Assembly (NCBI GenBank): GCA_963989245.1
Contig: OZ022351.1
Coordinates: 30,887,891-30,951,890, forward strand
Source of the DNA: Nansenia antarctica
Taxonomy: Eukaryota; Chordata; Actinopteri; Argentiniformes; Microstomatidae
DNA: 64,000 nt
Direction: 5' to 3'
Shown in pieces: positions 44,953 to 55,530 of this stretch. The position numbers were made by a program, and so were the translations under genes. Below the pieces are notes generated by a model. It was not told the origin of the DNA. It searched no databases and worked only from the letters and a program-made list of their open reading frames with translations. Within the stretch, counting starts at the first letter, position 1; each line of letters starts with the position of its first letter.

Positions 44953-45168
44953 GTATTTAGTGATCGTTAAACTGTTGTTTATTTTTCGGGTTACGAAAAA
45001 AAACGAGTCGGCGAGTAGCGTAGTTCTAGGCTGAGTTCGTAAATTCGCTCTGAGAGCGCCGGAGCGCACACTGGGCTCAAAAGAACGCAGCCTAGAACTA
45101 CGCTACTCGCCGACTCGTTTTTTTTCATAACACGAAAAATAAACAACAGTTTAACGATCACTAAATAC
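44953..45168. repeat. Near-perfect palindrome, two 81-bp arms
   Basis: Positions 44953-45033 and 45088-45168 are inverted copies with about two mismatches. The arms include GATCGTTAAACTGTTGTTTA and CGAGTCGGCGAGTAGCGTAG. The 54-bp loop contains TTCGTAAATTCGCTCTGAGA and GCGCCGGAGCGCACACTGGG, part of the MITE at 40608-40738. The left arm starts exactly at the TSD of the preceding hAT. Confidence 0.9.
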
Positions 45169-45744
45169 TTTATGGATTGGATTCACCATTCTCGTTTGCC
45201 ATAGACTACTATTTGGTAAGGCTTTTGTAAATACTTTTGTTTTGGGACGTGTTTGTGTTTGGGGCGGTATGATCATCTAATTATGTGTAGTTATGTGTTT
45301 CTAGCATGTCGATGTTCTATCAGGTAAATTCTCTAGAACTAACCTCATGACATTTCACAATCACAAACATATATGTACAGAAACTCACTAAAGTATAAAA
45401 TACCGCTTCTCTTGAAATCACTCTCCAGCTCCTATGACGCTTAGAGGTCAATGCATTTGTTTTTTTGGTGAACTACCGTAATAACCCTAAATGGTTAGAG
45501 AGTGCAACTTCTCTGCTTTCAGAAACTGTTGTTTTTTTTCCGATTGCACATATATAGTTCAAGAATTACGATAGTTTGAACGAACCCTGTAAAATCCTGT
45601 TGAGAAGTTATCGCAACATAGAAATAACGTTTTCCCACAATAAAATAACTTAAAAGATCGGCTTTTGCGATCGGCCATTTTTGAGTCATTTGGAGTGAAA
45701 TCGGCCGATTTAAATCGGTGGCCGATAAATCGGAGCATCCCTAG

Positions 45745-45867
45745 TCATAATAACTCGCTGCCTTTCTGCGCAGCCTGAATCAAAGTGGACTGTCTGAATC
45801 AATTAGTGGCGGAGGAAATTCATTCGTGGCGACCCGCCACGAATAAATGCATATAGAGGAAACACTG
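45745..45867 (-). mobile_element. Terminal fragment, CAGTGTTTCCTC hAT family
   Basis: The minus strand begins at 45867 with CAGTGTTTCCTCTATATGC and matches 891-1022. It is cut off at 45745 by the adjoining element. Confidence 0.8.
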
Positions 45868-46059
45868 CCATGTTTAAAGTAAGGTTTCACTTTATTATTT
45901 AGTTAAAAGTGGCATAAAACATGTTTATTTGTCTGCTTTAAAGAGCCCAGTGATTCACTGCTGCAACCAGGTGCCTCCTCCCTCTCTCCTACTGCATCAT
46001 TTAAGTTGAATGTGTGTTTCTGTTTAATATGTAGCCTAATGTTTGAGTGTAGAATATGT

Positions 46060-46102
46060 TATGTATGTATATATATATATATACACACACACATATATAT
46101 AC
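46060..46102. repeat. (TA)n(CA)n microsatellite
   Basis: TATATATATATACACACACAC and similar. Confidence 0.9.
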
Positions 46103-46283
46103 CAGTTTTGACATCTTGAATGTTGTTGGGTTTTACACAGTAAAAGCGGTGTTTTTACAGAATTCGAGGAAAAAGCTTTTTATTTTTATGTTTTGTGTTG
46201 ATTCGAAAAATGATCCGATCCGTGACTCAAAAACCGTGACACGATCCGTGAGTTAGGTGATCCGTTACACCCCTAGTAGCTGT

Positions 46284-47236
46284 ACAGCTGGGTTTCCGTT
46301 AACCGGTAGGTTATTACTACTACTACTAAATGATCACCCTTGTCTCTGTTTCTCTCTCTCTCTCTCAAAGGTTGTCGTTGCCGTTTGTTTGAAAATTTTA
46401 ACTGGACTTAACAGTCTTTCTTTTTTATTTAGCAGTGAGTTTACAGTCTATGATGCATTTATTACTAGTACTTAAATATTTGAATTTATTATATATTATT
46501 TAATATAATAAAACATTTGAAATTATTCTTTGACTTCTGGTGCTTTTTCTTTGATAACATTTTACTTCTACTATACTTGAGTCAAGTATGGAGATTGTGT
46601 ACCACATGGCCACCACCGCCAGTCAAGAGTGAGTGAGTACACTGGTCTACTTGCACTGTACCATTGCTTACTGCATGTGGTCGTCTTTGTAGTGGTTTGG
46701 GGGAATACTACAGTTTGTCATATGACTGTACAGCACAGTATATAAGACGAGTATATAAGGCAAGTCTTGTTGTGCGGTGTGGGTTGGGATGGGGCCTAAT
46801 TGTTGTCCCAGTCCAGCCCTGCACTCCACTAGTTGTTACGAAAACCACCACTGTAGCTTGCTATGAACAACTAACTACATTTGACTGATTGTATTTGATT
46901 GTAATGAATAAGTATGTAATAATGATCTTGCCTATGAGCGGCTGCAGCTCTGTACTGACCATTGTATCTAGCAGCTCTCTGCTTCATTCATCAATCACTC
47001 CAACTCCTACCGTCAGGTCGGCGCCTCCGTTGTTGTTCAAGCTAGTGTCGCTTTCCCAGTCTTTGTGTAATAAGTGAACATGTTGTAATGTTTGCCCTCT
47101 AGCACAGTTATAAACGTAATAAATGACTCGTGTTGTCTTCAGTCTCAGCACCGTGTGCGTTTATTGACCCGCCATTTTAGTTTCACGTCCCGTTCCACAT
47201 CCCGTTCCTTGGTCTCGCGGGAATAGCTGACGTATA
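46284..47236. other. No gene recognised
   Basis: The last 150 bp (GTAATAAATGACTCGTGTTG ... TCTCGCGGGAATAG) resembles 50850-51010, perhaps an old dispersed repeat. No coding motifs found. Confidence 0.4.
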
Positions 47237-47544
47237 TCCTATGGCAGTGTTTCCCAAACTGTGGGGCGCGACCCCCTAGTGGGGCGCGGGAGTACTGCAG
47301 GGGGGGTGCAGAAATAATATGGGAGGGGAAAAAAATGCACACACAAGAGCTGTAAACAAACACTGCTTGCTTAAGGTTACTATCAGGGGCGTTGGATGAT
47401 AAAAATGAGAACCTGAATGGAGCGCAGGCCATAAACTGTAACAAAGAGGCAGCGAGGGGGCGCGAGCCCAGAGGGGCTCCATTCACGTCATTGACGCGCG
47501 CTCTCCCTCCCCATCATTCCAGCTATCTAGCAGCAACAACAACA

Positions 47545-48207
47545 ATGGATAAGTTTATGAAAGAGCCAGAAGCTAAACGAAAAGCGAAGGAGCCCATAAC
47601 AAACGTCCCAAAGCCAAAGTCAAGAAAGTATGACGATACATACCTCTCCCTGGGCTTCACGTCTAATGTGGACAGGATACAATCTTTCACATGGAAACTG
47701 GACATGTGGGGGAGGAGACTTGAACAGGGGGACATCGACTCATTTGGGAATCTGAAGGCATTCATCGAGACCAATGAGCTGCAGAGCACAGTGGTTCCAT
47801 GTATGACAGAGCACATCTCAGCCCTGAAACAAAGCTTCCAGAAATACTTCTCTGTGGATCCATTTGTTGCACCACCACCTGCCATGTTCAGCACTGCGGA
47901 AGAGGAACAGTACATCGACATGACTTCAGAGTCAACCATGAGGCTGCAGTTCACATCCACGACTTTGGCTGGGTTTTGGATTGGAGTGGAGAAGGACTAC
48001 CCTCTCATTGGACAGAAAGCTGTGGGAATACTGCTGCCATTTGCAACATCATACCTGTGTGAGATAGGCTTTTCTGCTGTTGCTGCTATCAAAAGCAAAT
48101 ACAGGTCGAAGTTGAACATTGAGAATGAACTGAGAGTGGCAGTCTCAAAACAACAACCCCGCTTTGAGAAGATTTGCAAGGCAAAGCAAGCACACACAAG
48201 TCATTGA
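47545..48207 (+). CDS. Internally deleted hAT transposase (ZBED5/SCAND3-like), open frame
   Basis: From ATG at 47545 an intact frame of 220 residues encodes the N-terminal leader (MDKFMKEPEAKRKAKE ... KPKSRKYDDTYLSLGFTS). It is joined directly to the C-terminal part (RIQSFTWKLDMWGRRLEQGD) and the hAT dimerisation region (YPLIGQKAVGILLPFATSYL, then CEIGFSAVAAIKSKYRSKLN). Full-length relatives are about 600 residues and have a BED finger and an RNase H-like core between these parts, missing here. The joint near 47656 keeps the frame. It cannot transpose by itself; a dimerisation-competent repressor or a plain remnant are both possible. Upstream in-frame codons to 47392 give no family match, so I start at 47545. 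Confidence 0.75.
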   Translation: MDKFMKEPEAKRKAKEPITNVPKPKSRKYDDTYLSLGFTSNVDRIQSFTWKLDMWGRRLEQGDIDSFGNLKAFIETNELQSTVVPCMTEHISALKQSFQKYFSVDPFVAPPPAMFSTAEEEQYIDMTSESTMRLQFTSTTLAGFWIGVEKDYPLIGQKAVGILLPFATSYLCEIGFSAVAAIKSKYRSKLNIENELRVAVSKQQPRFEKICKAKQAHTSH

Positions 48208-48330
48208 TCGTAATTGTGATAGGAATGTGAGGAGTAAGAATAGTGATGCAGTAGAAATTAGTTAATGTTGATATGTTGAATATTTCAGTGGCACAGGATC
48301 ATTTGCCAAGCACTTATGTTCCTTTTCAAC

Positions 48331-49875
48331 CAGTGTTTCCTCTACATGCATTTATTGGTGGCGGGCCGCCACGATGGAATTTCCTCCGCCACGAATTGAT
48401 TCAGTCCACACAAAAAAAAAAAAATAATAATCTGAACATTTTAGCTGATTAAAATATATCTGATCCTAGATCAGCGCTATAATGGATGTTGACTAAAAGT
48501 GCACCTAAATCCACGCCCATCTCTCTCTAACCGCTGATCCAAAATCAGATTAATGACATTCAGTTGACGACGTGACACAAGGGCTCCTGATTGGTCTAAA
48601 TGTGAACTGTGGTATTATTGTTATTGTGTACAGGCCACCGTAGTGACATCCGGGGGGTATTTCATCAACATCGCTAAAGGGAAAATCCAGGTTTAGTCTG
48701 ATAAATCTCGCGAGAGTTCTTACAAATATCCAGGCATATTCTGATAGGTCTCGCGAGAGTTATCAAAAATAAGCCAGGATTTTCCTTTAGCGACGTTGAT
48801 GGAATACCCCCCAGGTCAGGTGGGCAGGTTACGACGAGACAACAAGAGACCGGTATTGTAGAGCTTACAGAGCGAGTTAAAATAAAGACACTTACATTGA
48901 AATACAGAAGGACTCACGTGTATGTTTAATAGAATAACACGACATGGTGTCAGAAGTCCTGTAAGTGAGTGTTAAGAGTTAGATCGGCCGACAAGTGTCA
49001 TTTGAGCTCGTGACGGTGAGAAGGGAGAAGAAAAGATGGATGCTAATGCTAACGCGGGAGCAGCTGCAGTCCAGAGAACGGCGCCAGTTTCAAGTGCTAC
49101 GTTAGCAGACATTAGCAAGTCAAAAAACGATTCTTATGTGCCGTCACTTTAGCAACGACACAGTATTGTCAAGGGGAAAAGAAGGGGAGACGATTTTTTT
49201 ATTGACAACGGAATTACATGCTGGAAAAACATGCAGCTAAAATTCAAGGAACATTTGGACAATAAGAGACACACGGGAGAAGTACGGGAAAACAGGGCTC
49301 ATGTGGGTCTCATCAAAGGTAAGAGTTTGTTTTCTTTAACTCAGCTGATACTCAGCTGTTTACCGAATGCTCCATCTGACTGTGATTTTACTTCTGTAAT
49401 GTGGTGGGTTGACATAATTCACGCACGGAACTATAGGTTGAGACTATTGTTCCGTCCGTAGTACCCAAGTTGTTTAGACTGTTCTATTTACTGCTTGAGT
49501 GTGTTGTTGACAGTCGTTCATGTCCTTCATTAAACGTTTAGCTTTGTCATTTGATACGCCGCCTACGACTACCATCTCTCTGCACTACAGTAAACAGTTA
49601 ATCAGTAACGTTAGCCGCTTTTGTGCTCATGTAGGCCTACTTCGTATTATATTATAGCTGATGATCTTTGTGTGTGTATGTGACTGTCAGTCACAAGTTT
49701 ATATTCTGTATATTCATTTTTTTTTTTTTTTGGCCATCCTCTAGTTTTGGCTGTGATTAGAAGAAAAAAAAAAAAAGTTGTTTTGAGCGCGCGTGCGCGT
49801 TTCATGCGCGTGCACGCTATAAAAAAATCGCGCGCGCACCCGCCACCATTGGAAAAATTCCTGGAGGAAACACTG
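48331..49875 (+). mobile_element. hAT element, CAGTGTTTCCTC family, copy 3, 8-bp TSD
   Basis: The ends are CAGTGTTTCCTCTACATGC and TTCCTGGAGGAAACACTG. The duplication TTTTCAAC lies at 48323-48330 and 49876-49883. Compared with copy 2 it lacks the MITE and an internal coding piece. It is nested in the hAT at 47245-50069. Confidence 0.93.
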
Positions 49876-50245
49876 TTTTCAACCCATAATAAAATATAAA
49901 ACTATAGTTGGATATATGTGTCTTGTTATTATTAGAAGAGAAAATGTAATGTTTTTACAACTTTATACAATTAATTATATCAATATAGGTGGGGACTGGG
50001 TTAGGGGGGGCTCGAAAATATTTCCAATTACCCAAGGGGGGCCTGATTGAAAAAGTTTGGGAACCGCTGTCCTATGGCATCATATCATATTTGTATTTCA
50101 AAAAACTGTTAGACTAATTATTATTGTGTATGGCAGCACTTTTTGGAAAAAGGGAGTTGTAACATCAGATTTATCGAATATATGAATATAATATAACAAT
50201 AATATTATGCCTCACCGTTTGCAGCTATTGGCGCGAGACCACGGA

Positions 50246-50705
50246 GGTTCGAGGAGTTCATACTAAGTCATACTATATCATTTATAGTATAGTATATTAG
50301 CCTACATTACATTACAGTCATTTAGCCGACGCTTTTATTCAAAGCGACTTACAATAATTGCATTTAACGTAGGAGTGTACTGCTTTTTTAAGGCAAAATG
50401 AAGAATAGCAAACTAAAAATACAGTATAGCAATAGCATAGAGACGAATAGCAAACTAACAATACAATAGGTGCTTAACAGGGAGGATCCTGGCAGTAGGC
50501 CTACTTCTTGAAGAAGTGAGTTTCGAACCTGCGTTAAAAGATATAAGGGCTATTTGATTGCCTTTATAGTTATGCGCTATGCCATTTGAAGTCTGGCTGC
50601 TGCGTTAATCGCATGATCTTTTTTTTTTAATAGCTCACTGCACGTTACTGGAACAAAGATATTGTAGTGCCGGAGGAAAAAGTATATCTCAAAAGCACGT
50701 TACTG
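50246..50705. repeat. Segmental direct repeat, left copy
   Basis: About 440 bp, from GAGGTTCGAGGAGTTCATAC through a SINE-like tail (TTTAGCCGACGCTTTTATTC) to TATATCTCAAAAGCACGTTA, is repeated at 51668-52112 with few differences. Confidence 0.85.
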
Positions 50706-51331
50706 ACCTGTTAGACAGTGAGGCAGCGAGACACTCAGAGTCTCCCGTTCTTCTCGTTGACTGTTGACATGTTTTCATCCGCAGTAAAGGAAACCAAATA
50801 CAGAGATGTAACTATCTATGGATGGAACTAGATGTGACTAATGTTTGCCCTCTGTCACAGTTGTAAACTTAATAATCACTCGTAAGGTCTTCAGCACGGT
50901 GTGTGTTTACTGACTCCGCCATCTTAGATCGACTTCTCGTTCCCTGGTATCGCGGGAATAGACCACGTCATCATCTTCGTCATCTTCTTGTTGTTTTGGT
51001 TTTAACGGCAGCGTGCGTCCTTGATGCTGCATTACTGCCCTCTGCTGGAGGCAGTTACCTCCTACAATGTCCGTTCTGTCATGTGTCCCACGTTTAAAAC
51101 TTTTTCTTCTTCTTAGAATGATAATAATATATCATATTATACTATAGAATGATCATAGAATGATCAAAATGTTTTTTTTAAATAATAAAGTGATGATCTG
51201 AGAGTAGTCTGTCTACCATCACCTCTAGCTCTGTCTACCATCACCAGACTCTGAGAGTAGCTCCTCTGTCTACCATCAATCTATACTGAGCGGTGCAACT
51301 TATTAGTACACTTATCATCACTGAGTATTTG

Positions 51332-51667
51332 AGGTTAGAGAGGACAGTGTAGGAGGTTTGAGGTGAGAGAGGAGAGTGTAGGAGGTTAGAGAGGAGAGTG
51401 TAGGAGGTGAGAGAGGAGAGTGTAGGAGGTGAGAGAGGAGAGTGTAGGAGGTTTGAGGTGAGAGAGGAGAGTGTAGGAGGTTAGAGAGGAGAGTGTAGGA
51501 GGTTGGAGGTGAGAGAGGAGAGTGTAGGAGGTTGGAGGTTAGAGAGGAGAGTGTAGGAGGTTAGAGAGGAGAGTGTAGGAGGTTGGAGGTGAGAGAGGAG
51601 AGTGTAGGAGGTTTGAGGTGAGAGAGGAGAGTGTAGGAGGTTGGAGGTGAGAGAGGAGAGTGTAGGA
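51332..51667. repeat. G-rich minisatellite between the segmental copies
   Basis: Irregular units of GAGAGAGGAGAGTGTAGGAG joined by GTTTGAGGT, GTTGGAGGT or GTTA, around 12 copies. The array runs into the start of the right segmental copy. Confidence 0.9.
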
Positions 51668-52112
51668 GGTTCGAGGAGTTCATACTAAGTCATACTATAT
51701 CATTTATAGTATAGTATATTAGCCTACATTACATTACAGTCATTTAGCCGACGCTTTTATTCAAAGCGACTTACAATAATTGCATTTAACGTAGGAGTGT
51801 ACTGCTTTTTTAAGGCAAAATGAAGAATAGCAAACAAAAAATACAGTATAGCAATAGCATAGAGAAGAATAGCAAACTAACAATACAATAGGTGCTTAAC
51901 AGGGAGGATCCTGGCAGTAGGCCTACTTCTTGAAGAAGTGAGTTTCGAGCCTGCGTTAAAAGATATAAGGGCTATTTGATTGCCTTTATAGTTATGCGCT
52001 ATGTCATTTGAAGTCTGGCTGCTGCGTTAATCGCATTTTTTTTTTTTTAATAGCTCACTGCACGTTACTGGAACAAAGATATACAGTATATCTCAAAAGC
52101 ACGTTACTGACC
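51668..52112. repeat. Segmental direct repeat, right copy
   Basis: Matches 50246-50705. The start shares AGGAGGTTCGAGGAGTTC with the preceding minisatellite, suggesting duplication at a repeat-rich joint. Confidence 0.85.
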
Positions 52113-52581
52113 TGATGGTGGATCAGTAAACGCACACAGTGCTGAGACGGAAGACAGCAGGCCAGGGTGCCATCAACACATGGACGATTATTATTGATCA
52201 TTACTGAATGAAACAGATTGAAAGTGTCTGCAATAATTGACCTTTATTTTCTCTTGTTTCATCAAAATATGCTGATATGTAACTGCATGTTAAAAACACA
52301 TTAAACTAATGACATGAAACAACAATATAGCTTGAAGCAGAAAGAAGGAATGTCTTACAGGCTGGTTTAATGACTCATATAAATGGAAAAAGAAGATATT
52401 GTAAAATACCTCTATAAGGGGGAAACAAGTCATGAAGCTAAAATATGTCATCAAAAAACATAATAGTTCTTTGCTAACATCTTATATAAGCTTGGAAAAT
52501 CCATGCATACCTCTGTATAACCCTTGCAAAGCAGAAAACATCCTTCTGAATATAAAAAGTATAGAATTGTTTTTCTATGAC
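52113..52581. other. No gene recognised
   Basis: AT-rich; a short ORF at 52432-52644 has no recognisable motif and overlaps a MITE end. Confidence 0.4.
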
Positions 52582-52585
52582 TTAA

Positions 52586-52926
52586 AGGGACAATCTGGGA
52601 TTCCAACAACAACAAAGCGGTCTCCCCGCCACTGTTTCTGGTAAACAGCTGAGCGATGGGGCTGGAGCAATGTAACCACTCTCAGATTCAGAGACGGAGC
52701 TATGGATGTAATAACTGACATTCCATGAGATCAACATGATCGTTTTAACCATGTTCTGAAGCTACACGGTGTTTGTTAACAATGACATTGTTTACAACAA
52801 GTAAAACGAGCTTTTATTTTGGCTTCTGTGAAAGTCAATTCATGAGGCATTTCTAATTATATCATTAAGTTAATGAATGAATTAAGTGGAGTCCCAAAAT
52901 GGATGTACCAATCCCAGATTGCCCCT
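52586..52926. mobile_element. MITE with TTAA target duplication
   Basis: The ends are AGGGACAATCTGGGATT and AATCCCAGATTGCCCCT. TTAA flanks it at 52582-52585 and 52927-52930, which suits piggyBac- or Kolobok-type transposition. Length 341 bp, non-coding. Confidence 0.85.
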
Positions 52927-52973
52927 TTAAAGCTGAGCTAAAACATCTTCATGTCTTGTTGCTAGACGTACAG

Positions 52974-53036
52974 TTACTCCTGGGGATCCACATCTGACAT
53001 CATGATGACATCATTGCTGCTCTTCATCAGGCTGAG
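52974..53036 (-). CDS. Possible terminal cytoplasmic exon of the Ig gene
   Basis: On the minus strand, an acceptor-like TTTCTGTGTTGAACAG is followed by 20 codons and TAA. They read LSLMKSSNDVIMMSDVDPQE. Length and hydrophilic character suit a short cytoplasmic tail downstream of the Ig exons. No ITIM (I/VxYxxL) is present. Transmembrane and connecting exons were not found between here and 55897, where a Harbinger element intervenes. This is a weak call. Confidence 0.3.
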   Translation of the reverse strand, partial: LSLMKSSNDVIMMSDVDPQE

Positions 53037-53194
53037 CTGTTCAACACAGAAATAAAATAACATGATGTTATATCTTTACTGATATGAAATACAATGTGAT
53101 ATTCAATTAAACGCTGTTTCTTTTATATTCACTGACTCAAGACCCTCTGTGGACCATTCAACACCAGGTATGACCGTCTCTGTCAAAACCATTT

Positions 53195-53393
53195 CTCATT
53201 CTGACACCAGAGGGAAGGGTTCTCATTCTGACACCAGAGGGCAGTGTTCTCATTCTGACACCAGAGGGCAGTGTTCTCATTGTGACACCAGAGGGCAGTG
53301 TTCCCATTCTGACACCAGAGGGCAGTGTTCCCATTCTGACACCAGAGGGCAGTGTTCTCATTCTGACACCAGAGGGCAGTGTTCTCACCAGAG
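53195..53393. repeat. 27-bp minisatellite, about 7-8 copies
   Basis: The unit is close to TTCTCATTCTGACACCAGAG plus GGCAGTG, in tandem. Two further copies of GTGTTTAGGCGGGTCAGCTA follow at 53396-53461. Confidence 0.92.
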
Positions 53394-54056
53394 GGTGTGT
53401 TTAGGCGGGTCAGCTAGCTGTAGTGTAGACAGAGGAGTGTTTAGGCGGGTCAGCTAGCTGTAGGAGGGTTCTTACCTGGGGCCTCATTTATAAAGCTTTG
53501 TGTAGAACTGGCGTAAATGGCTTGCGTACGTACGCAAAGCAAGAATATTTACGTACACCAACATTCGGATTTAGAAAACGGTGTGCAAGCCAGTGGAGTT
53601 TGCAAGTTCCACGCCTGCTTCCCTGAATCACAATCAACTAAAGATTTTGCGCCCGTGAACAAGCATCTTGTCCCACCCTTTTTGATGCCTGTAGTTGCCT
53701 ATAAATGGTCAGTCAATCGCCGGACAGAACGCCAGCAAAAATAGAAATTTCACCCAGTCAATTTCTGCGCAACAGTTCCGCGCAACGAACGTTCTCGACA
53801 CACCATAGATGATATATATAATATCTATCTTCCAGACTGCATCGACAACAGAATCAATTTAAACGTGATTCGTCCTACTGTTTACCTTATTATTTATGAT
53901 AATACATGTCATAACATCCAAGTATTGTTTAATTACAGATCCAATTAAATATGATTCCTGATTAAACTACAACATTAGTACAGCATATTTGAGGGGTTGT
54001 TTTGCAAAAACAGATATCTTGCTTTGTATACTAAATATTTTTTCTTTTAGATTAGA

Positions 54057-54395
54057 TTAGATTCAACCTTATTGTCATTGACAAGTACTAAGACAAGGAA
54101 ACGCAGTTCGTCATCTAACCAGATGCATTTCTCATGATCATCGATACCCCACAAGGCGAGATCTTGTGTGGAGCCCCAGACCGAGGGCGATTGATGGTTA
54201 TTTTGTCTTTCTTTCATTTTCAAATAATCGCACAACAGTTGTCTCCTTCTCACCAAGCTGCTTGCTGATGGTCTTGTAGCCCATTCCAGCCTTGTGCAGG
54301 TCTACAATCTTGTCCCTGACATCCTTATACAAATCTTTGGTGTTGCCCACGATGGATAGGTTAGAATCTAATGGATTGATTCTGTGACATGCGTA
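54057..54395 (-). mobile_element. LINE-tail and Tc1 5' fragment inside Harbinger
   Basis: The minus-strand frame DVRDKIVDLHKAGMGYKTIS followed by KQLGEKETTVVRL is the N-terminal helix-turn-helix of Tc1 transposases. The adjacent TTAGATTCAACCTTATTGTC is a common LINE/SINE tail on the other side. The Harbinger sequence resumes at TGCGTACGCAAC. Confidence 0.7.
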
Positions 54396-54441
54396 CGCAA
54401 CTTTTCCCGCAATTTCGGGATTTATAAAAAACAAACTTGGC

Positions 54442-55530
54442 GTGAAACTGTGCACACCTCTACGCATACTGCATAGAGATATACTCTTGGATCTCTGTGA
54501 TGAAGTGGGCCCAGCTTTGCAGAGAGGCACACACAGAAACCACGCCGTGCCTGTACCAGTGCAAGTCCTGACAACCCTCGGGTTTCTGGCAACCGGCAAC
54601 CGGCAGCAAGGGAAATGGCTGACAGGTCAGGGATCTCTCAGCCAACCCTTAGCCGGGTTATGCCAGACGTGTTAGGAGCTATAATTGGATTGACGCACCG
54701 CTACATAAAGTTTCCACACGGTGGGTGAACAGGCAAATAATAAAGTGCAATTTGCAGCAATGTCCGATTTCCCAAATGGAATCGGTGCTATTGACGGCAA
54801 TAGGAAGCATTACCATTCCATCAATGTGCAAATAATATGTGATGCGGCCATGGTACTGACCAATGTACTAGCTCGGTGGTCTGGGTCAACCCATGACTCC
54901 TTCATATGGAGACACAGCAGTGCTGGGCGCAGACTTGAGGCCGTGATGGCTGGCTTGTCGGTACGGATGAGTAATGTAGAAGTTCTAAATCAATTGCAAT
55001 TTCTCTACTGCAGTGCCTAACCCATTCACTAATCTTGCAGGCGACAGTGGCTATCCCCTCGAGCGGCGGTGGCTGTTCCCCCCTATTATTAACCCCCAAA
55101 GCGCAGAGGAGAGGAACTACAATGTCATTGCCAGGCACGCGCACCATCCGACTTCTTAACACTACAACAGCTGTGCCTATTTTACCTACTAGTAGAGCCA
55201 CCTTGGGGGTCAAATAGACCCCCCCTTTTTAGAATGTAAATCTGCTATTTACACACAGAGATCACTAGAGGGCGCTTCTTTTTTTGGCCTGCCTCCTACA
55301 CAGAGAAACTGCAAAACAGCTTTATACTATCTTATGCTGAAGTGATTTTGAAAATGTAAGGATACTGGGTGGTAGAACGCACATATCTAGGAAAAGTCAT
55401 GAAAGGAGGGTCCTGAAATTTGATTGAGAGCAAAGATAGAATTCATTTTTGACTCACAGGGGACACTGTGACCCCTCACGGCTCTTCTAGTGTTAAGGGC
55501 AGATGGCGCTGCCTCGACTCCTCAGGCGGA
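54442..55530 (+). pseudogene. HARBI1-type Harbinger transposase, broken
   Basis: Blocks occur in order but in changing frames: ALQRGTHRNHAVPVPVQVLT; then from 54615 MADRSGISQPTLSRVM and a stop; then IGAIDG (first catalytic D); RKHYHSINVQ; RWSGSTHDSFIWRHS (second D); then after an acceptor-like TTGCAG, GDSGYPLERRWLFPP; and finally, beyond the MITE, KGRWRCLDSSGG. About 15 residues after IGAIDG are missing. Family members are nuclear DDE transposases of about 350 residues; this copy is inactive. Confidence 0.8.
55160..55492. mobile_element. piggyBac-like MITE with TTAA duplication
   Basis: The ends are CACTACAACAGC and (complement) CACTAGAAGAGCCGTGAGG. TTAA flanks it at 55156-55159 and 55493-55496. 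It is 333 bp, non-coding, and interrupts the Harbinger transposase gene. Confidence 0.85.

Larger units (their letters stand above)
41952..45743. mobile_element. hAT element ends, TAGGGATGCTCC family, with large internal insertions
   Basis: The left end (41952) and right end GGAGCATCCCTA (45743) match the MITE at 36093-36567. The flanking octamers (ATTTTCGG and GTCATAAT) do not match, so the two ends may come from different copies joined by rearrangement. Most of the interior is other elements. Confidence 0.55.
40394..46275. mobile_element. hAT element, TAGGGGTGTAACGG family, filled with later insertions
   Basis: The right end CGTTACACCCCTA is followed by GTAGCTGT (46276-46283). The same octamer lies at 40386-40393 before AACGGATCG. 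The left tip seems to lack TAGGGGTGT, which could be lost by deletion between TGT repeats. The 5.9-kb interior is mostly other elements. Confidence 0.6.
47245..50069 (+). mobile_element. hAT element with 8-bp TSD, deleted transposase and nested hAT
   Basis: The ends are CAGTGTTTCCCAAACTGTGG and AAGTTTGGGAACCGCTG. The duplication TCCTATGG lies at 47237-47244 and 50070-50077. A second hAT (48331-49875) sits in its 3' part. Without it the element is about 1.27 kb and holds one open frame. Confidence 0.93.

Noticed and set aside
41944..45751. Treating 41952-45743 as one intact hAT element.
   Set aside because: The ends match the family, but the flanking octamers differ, so the two ends may not belong to the same insertion. 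Listed only with moderate confidence.
53195..53393. Regularly spaced repeats resembling a CRISPR array; similar thoughts for 7672-8111 and 51332-51667.
   Set aside because: Units are directly tandem without unique spacers, and the genome is eukaryotic. These are minisatellites.
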